Assembly: GCA_951804985.1 (NCBI GenBank)
Contig: OX638133.1
Span: 65,073,867 to 65,137,866 of the forward strand
Source of the DNA: Dryomyza anilis
Lineage: Eukaryota > Arthropoda > Insecta > Diptera > Dryomyzidae
DNA: 64,000 bases
Reading direction: 5' to 3'
The position numbers and the translations under genes were made by a program. The notes below the pieces were generated by a model. It searched no databases. It saw only the letters and a program-made list of their open reading frames with translations, and was not told the origin of the DNA. Position 1 is the stretch's first letter. Every line of letters starts with the position of its first letter. This document shows, piece by piece, positions 49,964 to 62,164 of the stretch.

Positions 49964-52900
49964 TTATTTGTCAAGAGCAGTATTAGTCTTTATAGCAATG
50001 ACACATTCTTCGCCACATGACTTAAGAACCGTGCACTAAAAAAAATATATATAAATTAATATTAAAAATATAATTTTGAGCCTTCAGTACTTACAAGTAG
50101 GTCTTTGCCATTATCAAAATCAGCACGTAAAGAATTTCCTATTTCTCCTTCTGGAACTTTAAGATCTTCGCGTATATCACCATTGTCAGCCATCAATGTT
50201 AAGAAACCATCATCGCTTATATCTGTTAACTGATAGTCTTCGCGTTTAACATGTGGTACATCCATATTATGAGTAGATGGACATATATCTTCGTATCTAT
50301 GTATATGACATGTAATTTTCATTATCGGGGGTAACATTTTGAGAGAATACATTAATTATTAGAAAAATCATTTACTTAAAAAACGCTTATTCTCGAACAG
50401 GACTGCTAGAATTATATATTTTTTTCTTTTTTTTTTTACATATTATTAATCAACACTCATCGTGCGTGCGAATTATCGCTGTAATGCGTGGTTCTGTTGA
50501 GAGCCGAGTGGACTACAAAGTTAATTCAACACATTTGGGCCAAAGTGTATTAAGAAAGGTGAGGAAAGTTGAAAATTTTCTTTACATTGTTTTATAGACT
50601 ACAGCCATTAGTGCGCTGTATTCAAGCTGTGGTTTAGTGCATAACTTTTTGATGACATTTTAAAAGACGAAGAAGATGAGTAATAAAAAAAAATTATATA
50701 TCGAGGGCTTATTCAATACAGGCTATCTACAAAAACACAGTTTTCAGGAGTGCAAAAAAAACTGATTTAAAATGGTCTGTTCAAATAATACAATTTAAAA
50801 ATTTTTGCAATGGCGTATAAATAGCGTAAACTATTTGTCGTGCAATATTATAGTGGAGACAGTTCAGAAAATGTTCTTTGAATTATCAATTCGTTAGCTT
50901 TTATATCTTGGTATAACTTAAACAAAAATCACCGACTACATTTTAGATTCACGTGGTATAAGATTGTTGAAGGTCTTAATAATTCGCAATCTTTTTTAAA
51001 ATAAAATTATTATAAAAACTGTATAAGCTTGTATCGCTTTTTTATAATCATTAATTTTTTGATAAATCTTTAAACTAATATCCTACTTCGGAGGGTTTGG
51101 ATGCAATGACCTAACAATCCTAACATAACCTATCCGTAATATAACCTAATCCTTCTATGATATTGTATATACATTTGGAAAATGTAATGTCATCCTTCGT
51201 TAACCGATTTCATTACTTTTACATAGTTTTCACGTCCATTTTCATACAAATTGTGTCGTTTCTTTTTGAGTTAGGATGGACCGGACCGAACAATGGACAT
51301 GAAGAAATTAACTCAGAAAATTACGCTTAACAAGAACATAAAATAAAAAGAGTGCGACGTCCTTAATCCAATATCTATACGAAAAAGACTTCTTTTATTG
51401 TTCTTATTTTAATAATATATTTTACATTATTTTACAAATTAAACAAAATTCTTTAAAAACAGACATAAATCTGTACATGAAGTTCGTGTTTAGTATATAA
51501 ATACAATTGAATGTTTAAGTCTATTTTTTTTTTTGCTATATCATATGAATTTTTATCGGCTTTGAGTTAATCATCTTACGACAAGTTTCTCTGAGTATAG
51601 CGTACTATGACTACAAAAAGTCTCCACATAACCGGCTTTTGTTTTTTTTTTTCTTGAAACCGTATTTTTGTAATTTTTCCTATGTCGTGAACTAGTCGCG
51701 AAATTACGTAGGCCATAATAATACGGATACATCATTTTGTTTTATTTCTTTCCGCCACGCCCTCAAACAATTTAAAGAATAACCTACTTTAAAGTACCTA
51801 ACCATGCCTTGGCTGCTAATAAAAAGCAGCGCCAATCGCTCTCTCCTACGCTGTCCACCATCAAGTCTCATTTTAATACCTTTCTTGACTGGAGTAAACC
51901 ATCATATTAATGTCAGTGAAGAGTTCTCCATCAACCCATATCCGTTAAAATTAGTCTGTATTGAATATAAGCCCTCGATATATATTTTCATGAAAGACTG
52001 GCCATACATCCGAACCAACACAACACTTCTATGAATTTTAACTGACTTCGGTGGCAAGTTCAGAAATTGTTTATTTTAAAAATATACAATTTCGACTTAA
52101 TAAATCAAGCATCCCGTCGTAATAAAAATCCACATCTCCGCTACGAATACGAATTGTTGACTATCATAGGATTTGTGCGGAATGGAATTCAGCGTTGCCA
52201 ATCAAAAATGTAACTTAGAAATAGGCTGTTTATGTGAAATAAGTGGAAATTTACTAACAAAAAAATGTTGTTTAATAATTTGCTGTTTAAGGAAAATTAT
52301 TAAATTTTTCTGTAAACAATTGTGTAGACGAGTCGATTCCACTAGAATCGATAGCCTTCGGAAGTGTATCATCTCTTTGGCCATCTGCCACTGGCAGTTC
52401 TCGCGCGATACGGACGGCTACAGAATTTCCTAACACTGCTGCAAGAGAGTATAATTAGCGGACGCATATCGACACATCGGCAAGCCAGAGACAAATGCCA
52501 TGCGCCATGAATACGATAATTCGGCGCAGGAAAACCAGGCAGGAGCATTGAGCATATCGCGCTGTATCAAGAGTATGCGCCAACATATGTTGAAGTATTT
52601 AAAAAATTTGCAAATAAATTTAACATATTAACATATTGTATTTTTAGGTTTTTGCTAAACCCTAGAAAAATTATTAAATCAATTAATTTTATATATACTC
52701 ATAACAAATCTGTTAAAAAATCCGTTCCGACGTGAACCATAAGTTCAATATTGAACAGTTTGGTCTCATTGTAAGGTATAATAATAATAATAGTTTGGCG
52801 CTACAGTCCTGTATAGAACTTCGGCCGAGCTCTCTCACCATTTTGAGGTGTGCGTGTTATATTTGTACTCAAAGTAGTGGGACCTACAGTTTATTGCCGA

Positions 52901-53404
52901 ATCCGAACGGCGGGTGAGAGCTTTTTCATAGGCAATGGTTTTACTCTCGTAGGTTTGCCATTTACTGACGAGAGGTAGCGCGGTATAGAAAAATGTTTCT
53001 ATGAAAAGATGTTGTTAGCCCCAGTCCAGGCTTGAACCGGGGACCTTTCGGCTCGCAGTCCAACGCACTAACCACTGAGCTACCGCGGCTACATTGTAAG
53101 GTATACTCGTTCATAAAATTTCTAAATATTGTGTGTTTATAATGAGTGAACGTGGATAAATATTTAGGTTCTCTACATTTTAATGAATTACTTACTTTTT
53201 ATTAGAGAAGATATCAATTCCAACCATGTGAACCTTTGCGTGTCCGTGCTTTCCAGTCTTTGAAGTAGACATTTCTACAATTTTGCACGGTCGTCCCTTG
53301 AGCATTACAAATCCATTCTTACGCAAAGCCGAACATTGCATGGGATATGTTTGAGATGCACCAGAGTCTCCAGTCTCAAAATGATGATCATCCATTTCCG
53401 CCAT
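49964..53404 (-). CDS. eIF5A: Eukaryotic translation initiation factor 5A, three coding exons
   Basis: Coding exons on the minus strand: 53404-53196, 50296-50095 and 50035-49964 (stop TAA). Together they are 483 nt and encode 160 residues, the usual length for fly eIF5A. Introns are GT-AG, 2899 and 59 bp. The N-terminal SH3-like domain contains [20 protein letters not shown] then [15 protein letters not shown]; Lys52 in this loop is the residue converted to hypusine. The OB-fold C-terminal domain contains [36 protein letters not shown] and [19 protein letters not shown], ending [20 protein letters not shown] plus LDK. The factor binds the ribosomal E site and promotes peptide bond formation at stalling motifs and termination. 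The ATG is preceded by a likely acceptor (TTTTCCTAG at 53423), so a 5' UTR exon probably lies upstream and was not located. Confidence 0.97.
50297..52766. other. eIF5A intron 2, part without SINE
   Basis: AT-rich intron. An L-family-like end (AAAGTGTATTAAGAAAGGTG then AGGAAAG) is at 50540-50570. TATATCGAGGGCTTATTCAATA at 50697 has an inverted partner near 51962 (TTGAATATAAGCCCTCGATA), hinting at a larger decayed inverted repeat. GC-richer pieces at 51790-51900 and 52330-52560 contain short open frames but no recognised family. Confidence 0.4.
52781..53091 (-). mobile_element. Complete tRNA-derived SINE with 14-bp target duplication
   Basis: On the minus strand the element starts with a tRNA-like head (53091 to about 53018): an A box TAGCTCAGTGG and a B box GGTTCAAGCCT, resembling tRNA-Cys/Arg types but with a disrupted anticodon stem. 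A unique body follows (CTCTCGTCAGTAAATGGC, GCCGTTCGGATTCGGC) and a tail of (TTA)n (52781-52792). CATTGTAAGGTATA flanks it at 52767-52780 and 53092-53105, a perfect 14-bp duplication, as expected for LINE-mobilised insertion. It is in the same orientation as eIF5A, in its intron. A headless relative is at 8880-9010. Confidence 0.9.
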
Positions 53405-53422
53405 GATAACTTTCTACAATTG

Positions 53423-54640
53423 CTAGGAAAAGAACTGTGCATAAATAAAAGAAGCCATTACTATTTTTCTATGTAAAAAAATTCTTTTTCATTTATATTT
53501 CAAATATATACGTTATAGACTTTTCAGTTTCATTGACCACAAGATGGAACAAAAAATTGAAATACTAAGGAACTAAGGGCATTCATAAAACCTCGTAAAT
53601 TTCGGATTCCGTAAAAATTTAAATTTACTCATAATTTGACACGAAATCACTTAAAACGTTACGTAATATGAACAAAAAAAAAAAAACGAGTATCCTAATA
53701 ACTCGGCGGTGATGATTTTGACTGCATACTTAGTTTTTTTTTTAATGTTTGTTCCTATTATTTAATACACCACTACATATTTAAAACATTTCTAGTATAC
53801 TAGTTAAAACCATCCAGCTAGCTGAAAATGTGTTTCTAAGTACAAAAGAAAAAAATGTTAATATCAAAATGTTTCATATTTAAATATTATGGACATTTTT
53901 TGATATCTGACATCATTGTACGATTATCATAACTATCGAACTCGAAATCATACGCAGTGTTGGTTATTGTGTACAGTTTAGACGTATTTCTTAACATATA
54001 TAAAGGCGAATGCCGCTTTTATCGATATATTTAAGACTTTGACTATTACATATTTGAATTTTCGGTCTGATATCCTTTGTGTAGGAGAAAACATAATTTC
54101 ATTCAATTTAATTCGTAATGTATTTTTTTTTTCATTCTAATCACCATGTATTGCAATCAATAATAGGTAAACCTTAATATTTCTTATTTTTCTCTTTTGA
54201 CTGGTGATAACTTACGTCACACGGTGAATAAAATGATGAAAATAAATATAAAATCATATTGTCTCCGAATTTCTTTGGATTCATTTCAAAAAATTAGATT
54301 TATAAAAGAAGAAACAAAAATACCGCGACAAGATTTAATTAAACTACCTTTTTATTGCAATTTTATATATTTGAATCACAGGTTTGTTTTTCTACAAGTT
54401 TTAAATGTTTGTTCAAATGAGTTTTTTTTTTTATTTCGTTTTTGGAAAAAAGGATTTAAAAGGTTTTTTTTTGTAAACAACATATTTTAAATCATTATTT
54501 TTTTTTTAATTTATGTAATCGAAATTGGATATATTTATATTTATCGCTATCCAAATGTTGTTTTTTTCATTTCAATAAATAATCATTTAATGTATTTTTT
54601 GATCGCAATAATTGAAACTCTTTTTCGCAGTTTTCTGTTT
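53423..54640. other. Upstream region of eIF5A, unannotated
   Basis: AT-rich with long T runs. The first exon and promoter of eIF5A should be here or further right, but no convincing donor with a pyrimidine initiator was recognised. Confidence 0.3.
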
Positions 54641-55390
54641 TTATACCCTACACTTAGAGTGAAAGGGTATATTCAGTTTGGTACGCCGTTTGTAACACCC
54701 AGAAGGAAGTATCTCCGGTATGGAAAAGTTGATGGAAAAGTTGTCCGTCTGTCTGTCCCTCTGTCTGTCTGTTGAAATCACGATTACAGAAAAAGTAGAA
54801 GAGATAGAACAATGAAACTTTAGATTTAGATTACTTATATATCTAAGCTGTCTGAACATTGGCATGATCGGTCTATTGTGGCCTGAGAACCGACCACTTA
54901 TGTTCAAATACATCATATAAAATGAATATCTACAGATCAATATTACTGTATACGTGCTTAGGTAAACTTTTTTTGGTCAAATATATATTGACTCATGCTC
55001 AAATACACGAAAATAATGTTTTCCGGCGAAACGACTTGTGGTTACAAAAAAAAAAATCGAAATTCGGTACACCTACCCATTTTTAAATATGGGTATCAAA
55101 TGAATGAAAATTCTTCAGCGATTGAAAGTTTGTAGTAAAAAAAAATTGAAACTCGGATACCCATTTTTAAATATGGGTATCAAATGAATGGAAATTCTTC
55201 AGCGATTGAAAGTTTGTAGTTATTTTCAGGATTCGCATACCCTTGTGACCTATATACCACTTTGACTGGTAACCACACATGTGTAGGGTATTTATAGTCG
55301 GCTTAGACCTACTATAATTTTGATAATCCTAACTATCATAATAATACCTACTTTAAAATTTGCCATGTGAACTAACCTTCCCAACTGGTT
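54641..55390 (-). mobile_element. mini-me / DINE-1-like element, copy 3, with internal duplication
   Basis: Reverse-oriented copy: TATACCCTACACTTAGAGTG, TGTAACACCCAGAAGGAAG, (GTCY)n as GTCCGTCTGTCTGTCC, CCACTTATGTTCAAATAC and TATAGTCGGCTTAGACC. A block of about 80 bp (ACCCATTTTTAAATATGGG to CAGCGATTGAAAGTTTGTAG) is present twice in tandem (55075-55138 and 55158-55220); copy 1 has it once. It lacks the CTGATCAAGAATA core next to the GTCY tract. Confidence 0.8.
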
Positions 55391-57920
55391 TTTTTTTTGT
55401 AACTCTCTGTTTGCTGTGTAAAACCAGCAACAACAACAAAAACCATGCAGCAGAGTTGTTGTTCTTTTTCTGAAATTCTTTATGCGAGAGTGTGATGCAC
55501 TGCACTTAAAAATAAGCGCAATCAACTGAAGTTCTCTTTTTCATATGGTTGTTGTAATTTAGTGTTTAGCTATTTCTGGCGTTATTTGTTCTAAAATTAT
55601 AAAAACTAAATATAGCACGTACTACATCTAATTAATACGAATCGTTTGATACCAGTATCATTAAAATCTGTTTAGAAATACGGCCGGTTAGTGCAAGAGA
55701 AAAAAACATGTTTTATTATATTAATATAGACTAGCTATTCAATATAACTACTTTCTTATGACACTAAACAAAACTGTTTCATTTAAAAATCGAAAATAAC
55801 TTGGGTTTTGGTTTCGTTTTTTTTTTTCAGAACATTAAAACTTGGATAACATTTTTAATGTAAACATTGAGATATGTTTAACTCGATTGTCGACGGAAAA
55901 AGTCGAGTTTTTTATTTGTGATATAAATGTAGTAACTAACCAGAAGACAAATAATTCTCTACACTCTCAAAGCCAATTCTTTCTAGTAATATTCTTCTCC
56001 GCCGAATACTTTCTTGAGAAAAATTTTCCTTTTTGAGCAGCACTTTTCACATTTAAATTTTTTTTTTTGCACCCTTTTAGGCGGTGATTTTTGGAGCGGT
56101 AAGTTCGTGTGGTGAGTAGGGTGATTCTTAAAAAAAAAAAAAAACAAATAAAAAAGTGCGGCGCACTATTTTATTATATTAAGATTTTTAAAAAATTATA
56201 TATTTTTTTCTGAATTTTGAGGTCGCTACCGATTTTTATTTATTAAATTTTGTAATTTCAAAAAATTGGATAACATGAAAAAAAATGTATTTAAAGGTTT
56301 TGTATTATTGAGCAACGTTTTTTATATCCAAAAGGATAATTGCATTCTAATCTTTTGTTGGAATATTAAAAATAACAATGGGATAAAATAATTTTAATAC
56401 TAAGGAAAATTTCATAAAACTGATGGAATTTTTTGTGATCACATTCAAATGCATGGAATAAGTTTTAAATATTGAATGGAGAGCGATGATTGGACTTCTA
56501 TTTTTGGCAAGAGTAAATAAATCAAACGATGAGCGTATATATGTATTGTGGAGTACATAATAAATTTGATATTACCGAGATTTTATGATCGAATCGGTTT
56601 GTTAGTACGCTAACTACTAGAGCTGCTCGACTTCTTAACGAAGTTGCTCCAATCTCTACATTCCGGACTGAAATGGCAATCTTCGCATGCAAAAATAACA
56701 GTGGATCAACAACTATTTACATATATACTATCGGTAAATGCTATCCCATGTATGAAAATTAAACTTTTATTGTTAACCATAATTCTGAGAAGTGATCGGC
56801 CGGCCGACACTCATATTCAGGTGCTTATTACTTTTGGCGAATATTTTTTTTTTATTTTAGTAGGTTTGTATGTTTTTCTCCAACAACTTATGTGACTTAT
56901 GTAATGCTAAAATGTATTTTTTAAATTATGGTTTTCGAGCATCTATGGAAATTGTTATTTTAATATATTTCTACGCCAAAAATATTCATAGATATTACCG
57001 TATTTGTGGAGACTTTTCAAAAGAGCGCCTGAGACCCATTTTCAAGAATTTGAAACTTTTGGAAGTCTGATATTTGGGTTTTTACAAGTGCTTATTTTCA
57101 TAGATTGACATGGTTTTACATACAAGTACATGTTTACTACAAATGTAGACATCCGAACGGCAATGTAAGTTTACAATCCCGAGAACATGAAATTAAACTT
57201 TGCATTAATGATTAAGAAAATGACACAAGAGGGTAGATGAAAACAGACGAGGACTGTTACAATTTTCTTAACTTTTTATACAATTTTATTTAGTTTGGAT
57301 TATTTATAGTTATATACATACATAAACCACGACTAATCATCAAAAATATTTGGGTTTTTGTTTTAAAAATCTTTCATAGAATTTAAGGTAAATGTATAAG
57401 GTTTGATTAGATAACGCAGTATTCATTCAATTACTTTAATGCAGTTTAAAAAAATTTATATGTATAAAGTCAAATTTTTCAGTGCCAGTTTAAACTTTTC
57501 CATATTTATAAAAAAATCTATAGATCGTAATGAAATCGAAGGTCTTTATTTTTTACGAAGAAAAAGACAATTGCTAATCAGTTAATATGACATTTTAAAT
57601 ATTAGTGATATGTAAACTATTCGATACCCTACAGGCAAAAGATCGTAAGCAAAAATTAGCGAATTCCACAGGATGCGAAAGAACGCCTTAAACTCGAGTA
57701 GTTCAATATTGTCTTGATTTTTTTTCGTGAAGTATCCTTTAAATGAGCTGACAATAATAATAGTGTGCCTCAATTTTCAAAATATTCATTACATGCATAA
57801 CTATTTGAAGAAAAATGTAGTTACGATGTTTTGCCTGTACTAATTTATTTCGAAAATTGTTTCCATTGTACTATTTACTTACGATACTTAAGTAAATCGT
57901 CTTATACTCTTAACGGTTTG
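55391..57920. other. Gene-free AT-rich stretch
   Basis: No gene, RNA or delimited repeat recognised. Open frames here (for example 56644-57070) have biased AT-rich composition and no family signature. Confidence 0.35.
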
Positions 57921-57921
57921 G

Positions 57922-57980
57922 TATTCCGAATTTCGGTAAACGGCAACTATTTCCCTGTTGCCGTTTACCGAAACGGAATA
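57922..57980. repeat. 59-nt hairpin
   Basis: TTTCGGTAAACGGCAAC (57931-57947) and its exact complement GTTGCCGTTTACCGAAA (57957-57973) enclose a 9-nt loop. TATTCCG and CGGAATA extend the stem after a 2-nt bulge. Perfect pairing of 24 bp in an unannotated region. It could be a minimal inverted-repeat insertion or a transcribed hairpin; nothing in the flanks decides. Confidence 0.75.
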
Positions 57981-59149
57981 TTTTGGCATATGTTTAATAA
58001 AAATTGAGACTAGCCAGAGATCAGTATTTTACTTTGATGGGAAAATGCATTGGAAGTACATTATAAATTAAAAATTTTATATTTTTGCATTAAAGGTGGA
58101 CATATTATCTACAAATACCCATATTTTTAGATTTTCTACCATTACCACAAAAGGATAAAAATATACCTAAAGTAGTCACTAAAAGAAATATTAAAATTAT
58201 TTTTATACGATAAGTGTTATTTGGCTTTATTTCAAATTTGGCCAGCAAAATTCAAAAATATGACTACGCAGGGACATTCTACTCATAAAGAGGTTTCCAA
58301 AACTGCATTAAAACAAAAATTTACAAAATATTGGTTATGTTGTGCCTATATGTTATCGATATATGAAGCTACACCTAGTTTTAAATATCGTCGGTGATAC
58401 TGCTAAACCGCCTATCTACATTTTCTAATACCTCTTACAAAATTAATTTTACAGAATAAGCAAAACTATTTTCAGTCGCAAATCTGCACTTACTTCATTC
58501 AAAATTAAATATTTCATAACTTATAATGGCATTTATCTAATTTATCCGATCAAAATATAAATAAACACCCGATTATAACACAAAATTAGGCATAATTTTT
58601 ACATGCAATTAGGCGGTTTTGCAGTATCACCGACTATATGTTTAATTTCAAAGATGCCAAATAGTTTTACAAAACGATCGTTGTCCATTGATGTTTTCGA
58701 AATAAGCTAAATGTATATCGATTTCTATGGAATTTTAAATTTTGTCCTATTTTTGCAGATGCTGCAATATAAAGTTTTTCTAAAATTTTTTTGTTGCTCC
58801 GAAAAAATTTAAGGATTTAAATCCACTTTCCGTGTTTCGAAACGACCCACGAAATAAAAATTTGACGTCTTCACACAAGTTTTGATTTCATATTATTTGA
58901 CTTTTAAAACTTCAAATTTTATTTAAAATTACGCCACTTTCGTCTAATATACCTACGTTTTGAAATACAGAAAAAGGTAGTAATTCTATTCCCCAATATT
59001 TTTATACGTATTTTTAAAAGATTAAATAATATACATATAAACATAAAGTAATTATGGAAATAATTTGATTTTAAACACAATAAAATGACAATGTAAAAAG
59101 TAAATGATTATTAGTTACAACCACATATTTAAAAAAAACTAAATGTATT
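57981..59149. other. Gene-free AT-rich stretch
   Basis: No recognised feature. ACCGCCTA (58408) and TAGGCGGTTTTGCAGTATCACCG (58610) with ATACTGCTAAACCGCC-type complement (58398) form an inverted pair GGTGATACTGCTAAACCGCC/complement spanning about 58393-58632, probably a 240-bp MITE. Confidence 0.45.
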
Positions 59150-59400
59150 TCCATGGCCAGTGCAAGCTATATTACGAGGATACAAAAGTCGGAAAGGCGT
59201 TCTATTTAAGTGTTTACGTATAAATTTTTTTGTATTTAGAAAAATACAACAAAAAAAAAATGTAAACAATACAAAATATATTGAAATTACATTTGTTTTT
59301 GTGCAGGCAAATACAAATTTAAAAATAAAACAAAAACAAATGATTTTTGCGAGCAGCGACAAATAAAAAAAATACAGACATATTTAAGCTCTCCCAATGA
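59150..59400 (-). mobile_element. Degenerate family L copy
   Basis: Shares with the element at 9138-9442 AAAGTCGNAAAGGCGTTCT, ATGTAAACAATA, ATATATTGAAATNACATTT, ATACAAATNNAAANTTTAAAAATAAAA-type order and GCGACAAATAAAAAA. The termini have decayed (TATATTACGAGGATAC instead of GTGTATTAAGCAAG). Confidence 0.55.
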
Positions 59401-60712
59401 TTCTTAAAACATGTTTATATAGCAACAACCTCTTTCCATGGAAAATGACAATATTTCGTTGTTGCACTTTGTAGAATTTACAAGTAACTAATGCCAATTT
59501 ATTATTTACCTTTATTTTACCGCAAGTCATATTAATATTCGTTTTGGGATACAGGTGAGACTTATTTTAACTATTAAAAATATGTATTGGTACATTCTCA
59601 CATTATCTATTTTAAATACGAGTATTAGCATTGATAGGCTTATTTATAACAAAAAAATTAATACATGATTTTTTTTATTTACATTTTCGGCAATATTTTA
59701 ACTTTTAACAAAAAAAAAAAAAATCACTCACTAAATTTAGTATTATTTAGGTAAATATTCAAATAAAACACACACAGGCCATAGGGTAAGAGAGATATAA
59801 CTTTGTATTTTCTGTTTATCCTATCTTATGTGGATAAAACTAAAAACAAAAGAAATTGTTGTCGATCGACAGTAGAAAAATCGAAAACTACATCCACCTA
59901 CTTATAGGCAGATGGGATTTAACATGATGTATTAGTCTAACAAACATTTGTGCAATTGATTTTTTTCTTTCTATGTTCCAAAAACAATTTTTAAATCTCA
60001 CAATTTGTTTGTAAGTTGCCGATGGTAGTACAAAAAAAGGATCCATAGGGAGCGCCCAGAGAGCACTACTCCCATGGAACATTGACATAATACATCGAGC
60101 AATATAAAACATTTAATTTTGAAAGCGACTATATTATTCTACTTAATTTAACTCGTATGTAAAGGATGTTACTCAACAGGTTTTTGTTCTTGCAAGAATA
60201 GATGGCTTTGGTGTATAAAATTATTTTCATTGGAATATATATCACACTCTTTGTTAATCTATTCAATTTCTAAAAACATGATGGTAGGGAGCGCTGTCAC
60301 GGCCCATAGTCGGAATAGACAAACTACAACAAAATTATTATCTTTTACGGCACTGCGACTCTATTCACTCGTCAATGAAACATTCTCTTAAATAAATCAA
60401 ATTTACATATAGTTTACAGAATATTTTATGATTTAAAAAATCCAAATTTTTTATATTTTATGTTAACAATTTTTAAACTATATATACACAAAAAAAGTAA
60501 AACAAATATACTCACATGTGTCTAAAATGGTCGTCCAAACCAAAGAATATATCAATGTTACAGCTTGAGTCTGCTCAAAATTTCATGCAGTACCACTTCC
60601 GGGACAGCATCTACTAGCATTTTAAAAGCACCACAAATCAAATATTTTGTTTCCCAAAAGATGTCAAGCATAAAGATTGTGACATACGCAGCAATTTGTT
60701 TGTGAACTTATT
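59401..60712. other. Gene-free stretch
   Basis: AT-rich, no recognised gene. The short GC-richer part 60010-60075 contains TAGGGAGCGCCCAGAGAGC, and a similar GTAGGGAGCGCTGTCACGGC is at 60286; no family assigned. Confidence 0.3.
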
Positions 60713-61052
60713 GGCTGCATTCAGAGACCTCGACATCGCTCACTTTTATTGAATGCACCGCTACTTCATCTATCAATTTACAAAAGAATTTAATATTAAT
60801 ATATTATTAAAGTTGCATACAAAACTTTAAATGATTGAACAAATACTTTTCCAATCTAAATTTCATTATTGTTTGTAAATATTTGAGTTAAAATGTCATC
60901 GAATGTCATCAATAACAAAGGCGGCGAAAATGTAGCGTAAAATTTCATGCTGAAAAAAATGGCGACCGCCACTAAACATGTTGAGGGTAGCTTGCCATTC
61001 AAGCGAAAATTACTCAACAGTTCCACAACTGCTGAGGTCGCTGAATGCAGCT
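60713..61052. mobile_element. MITE (family G), copy G2, 340 bp with ATT duplication
   Basis: The ends are GGCTGCATTCAGAGACCTCG and CGAGGTC-type complement ending CTGAATGCAGCT, flanked by ATT (60710-60712, 61053-61055). The interior is the reverse of G1 (TTTTATTGAATGCACCGCTAC; ATGTCATCGAATGTCATC). Confidence 0.85.
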
Positions 61053-61188
61053 ATTGAGTCGTTCGTCAATACAGTAATTATCCCAATTTGCCATTGCACT
61101 TAATACCCACTTGCGAAAGCTTTGAAATCTAGCACTATTTTCAAACCATATAGTTGAGATAAATATTTGAATCAAAGCTTTCTCAATA

Positions 61189-61720
61189 GCGGAATCCAGA
61201 CTGTACTACAAGTTGTACAACCAAGTTGGATGGGAAAATAATGGCACTTTATTGTTTTGTGTCCACAGGGTACAACCTGCTTGACAGACTTCATTATTTC
61301 GAAGCATTCAAGCAGTTCAGGTCAAAAGCGATGGTACAATAAACAAAAAAATCTCGCCAAAAGGCAACATTTGATGTTTGAAATTGTTCTACCTGCGATG
61401 AATAGCGGCATCCAGACGGTACTACAAGTTGTACAACCAAGTTGGATGGGAAAATAATGGCACTTTATTGTTTTGTGTCCACAGGGTACAACCTGCTTGA
61501 CAGACTTCATTATTTCAAAGCATTCAAGCAGTGCAGGTCGAAAGCGATGGTACAATACACAAAAATCTCGCCAAAAGGCAACATTTGATGTTTGAAATTG
61601 TTCTACCTACGATGTGAACTCTTCAAAAACTGCGCTCGAATATCGGCATCCAGACGGTACTACAAGTTGTACAACTAAGTTGGATGGGAAAATAACGGCA
61701 CTTTTTTTGTTACATAAATT
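61189..61720. repeat. Tandem repeat of about 210-240 bp, 2.3 copies
   Basis: The unit starts CGGNATCCAGACNGTACTAC, then AAGTTGTACAACCAAGTTGG and ATGGGAAAATAATGGCAC, and contains CAGGGTACAACCTGCTTGAC, GCATTCAAGCAG and CTCGCCAAAAGGCAAC. Starts at about 61189, 61406 and 61647 (partial). The open frames over it repeat with the unit and are not convincing proteins. Confidence 0.85.
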
Positions 61721-62164
61721 ATTTGCTGCAATAATTATTGGCGAAATTTTAAAAGATGAGAAAAAAGAATATGAATTAAAAAAAAAAAGAATTTGGACGA
61801 AAAAGTGGATAAAAGAAAGACCAGCGAAAAAGTAAAAATGTTGGACTTAATCAAACCGTACAACCCAACCAAGTTGTACAACTTGAAACCGACTGGATGC
61901 TTCTAAGGAGAAAAACACACCAAGCTGGTTGGGTTTGCGTCCACACGATACAACCTGCTTGACAGACCAGCGAAAAAGTACAAAATTGTTGACTTCATCC
62001 AACCCATCCACACCAAGCTGGATGGGTTTACGTCCACGCGATACATGGCCTGCAGTCCTAACCAGGATGAACAATGGTAGTGCCAACCTGCATTTACGAG
62101 CCGCATTTGGTTATAACAATGTTTCAAAACAAACAGAAAGCTATTCATATGTAATTATAACGTA
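61721..62164 (+). pseudogene. Diverged duplicate of the repeat and of the coding fragment at the right edge
   Basis: 61850-62040 repeats words of the tandem unit (AAGTTGTACAAC, GATACAACCTGCTTGACAGAC, CACACCAAGCTGG twice). At 62042-62112 the plus strand reads RMNNGSANLHLRAAFG, closely resembling RRNNRSAYLHLRAARR at about 63813-63860. So a piece of the gene at 63.7 kb, or of a repeat derived from it, is duplicated here. Confidence 0.45.

Noticed and set aside
51804..52034. 76-residue plus-strand ORF in eIF5A intron 2
   Set aside because: No recognisable domain, on the opposite strand to the host gene, and partly within a decayed inverted repeat.
53018..53091. Functional tRNA gene (minus strand)
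   Set aside because: A and B boxes are present but the anticodon stem is mismatched and the acceptor ends do not pair; the sequence continues into a SINE body with a tail and target duplications, so it is the SINE head.
61257..61555. ORFs on both strands at the 61.2-61.7 kb tandem repeat
   Set aside because: They repeat with the DNA unit, occur on both strands, and are not preserved in the diverged copies.
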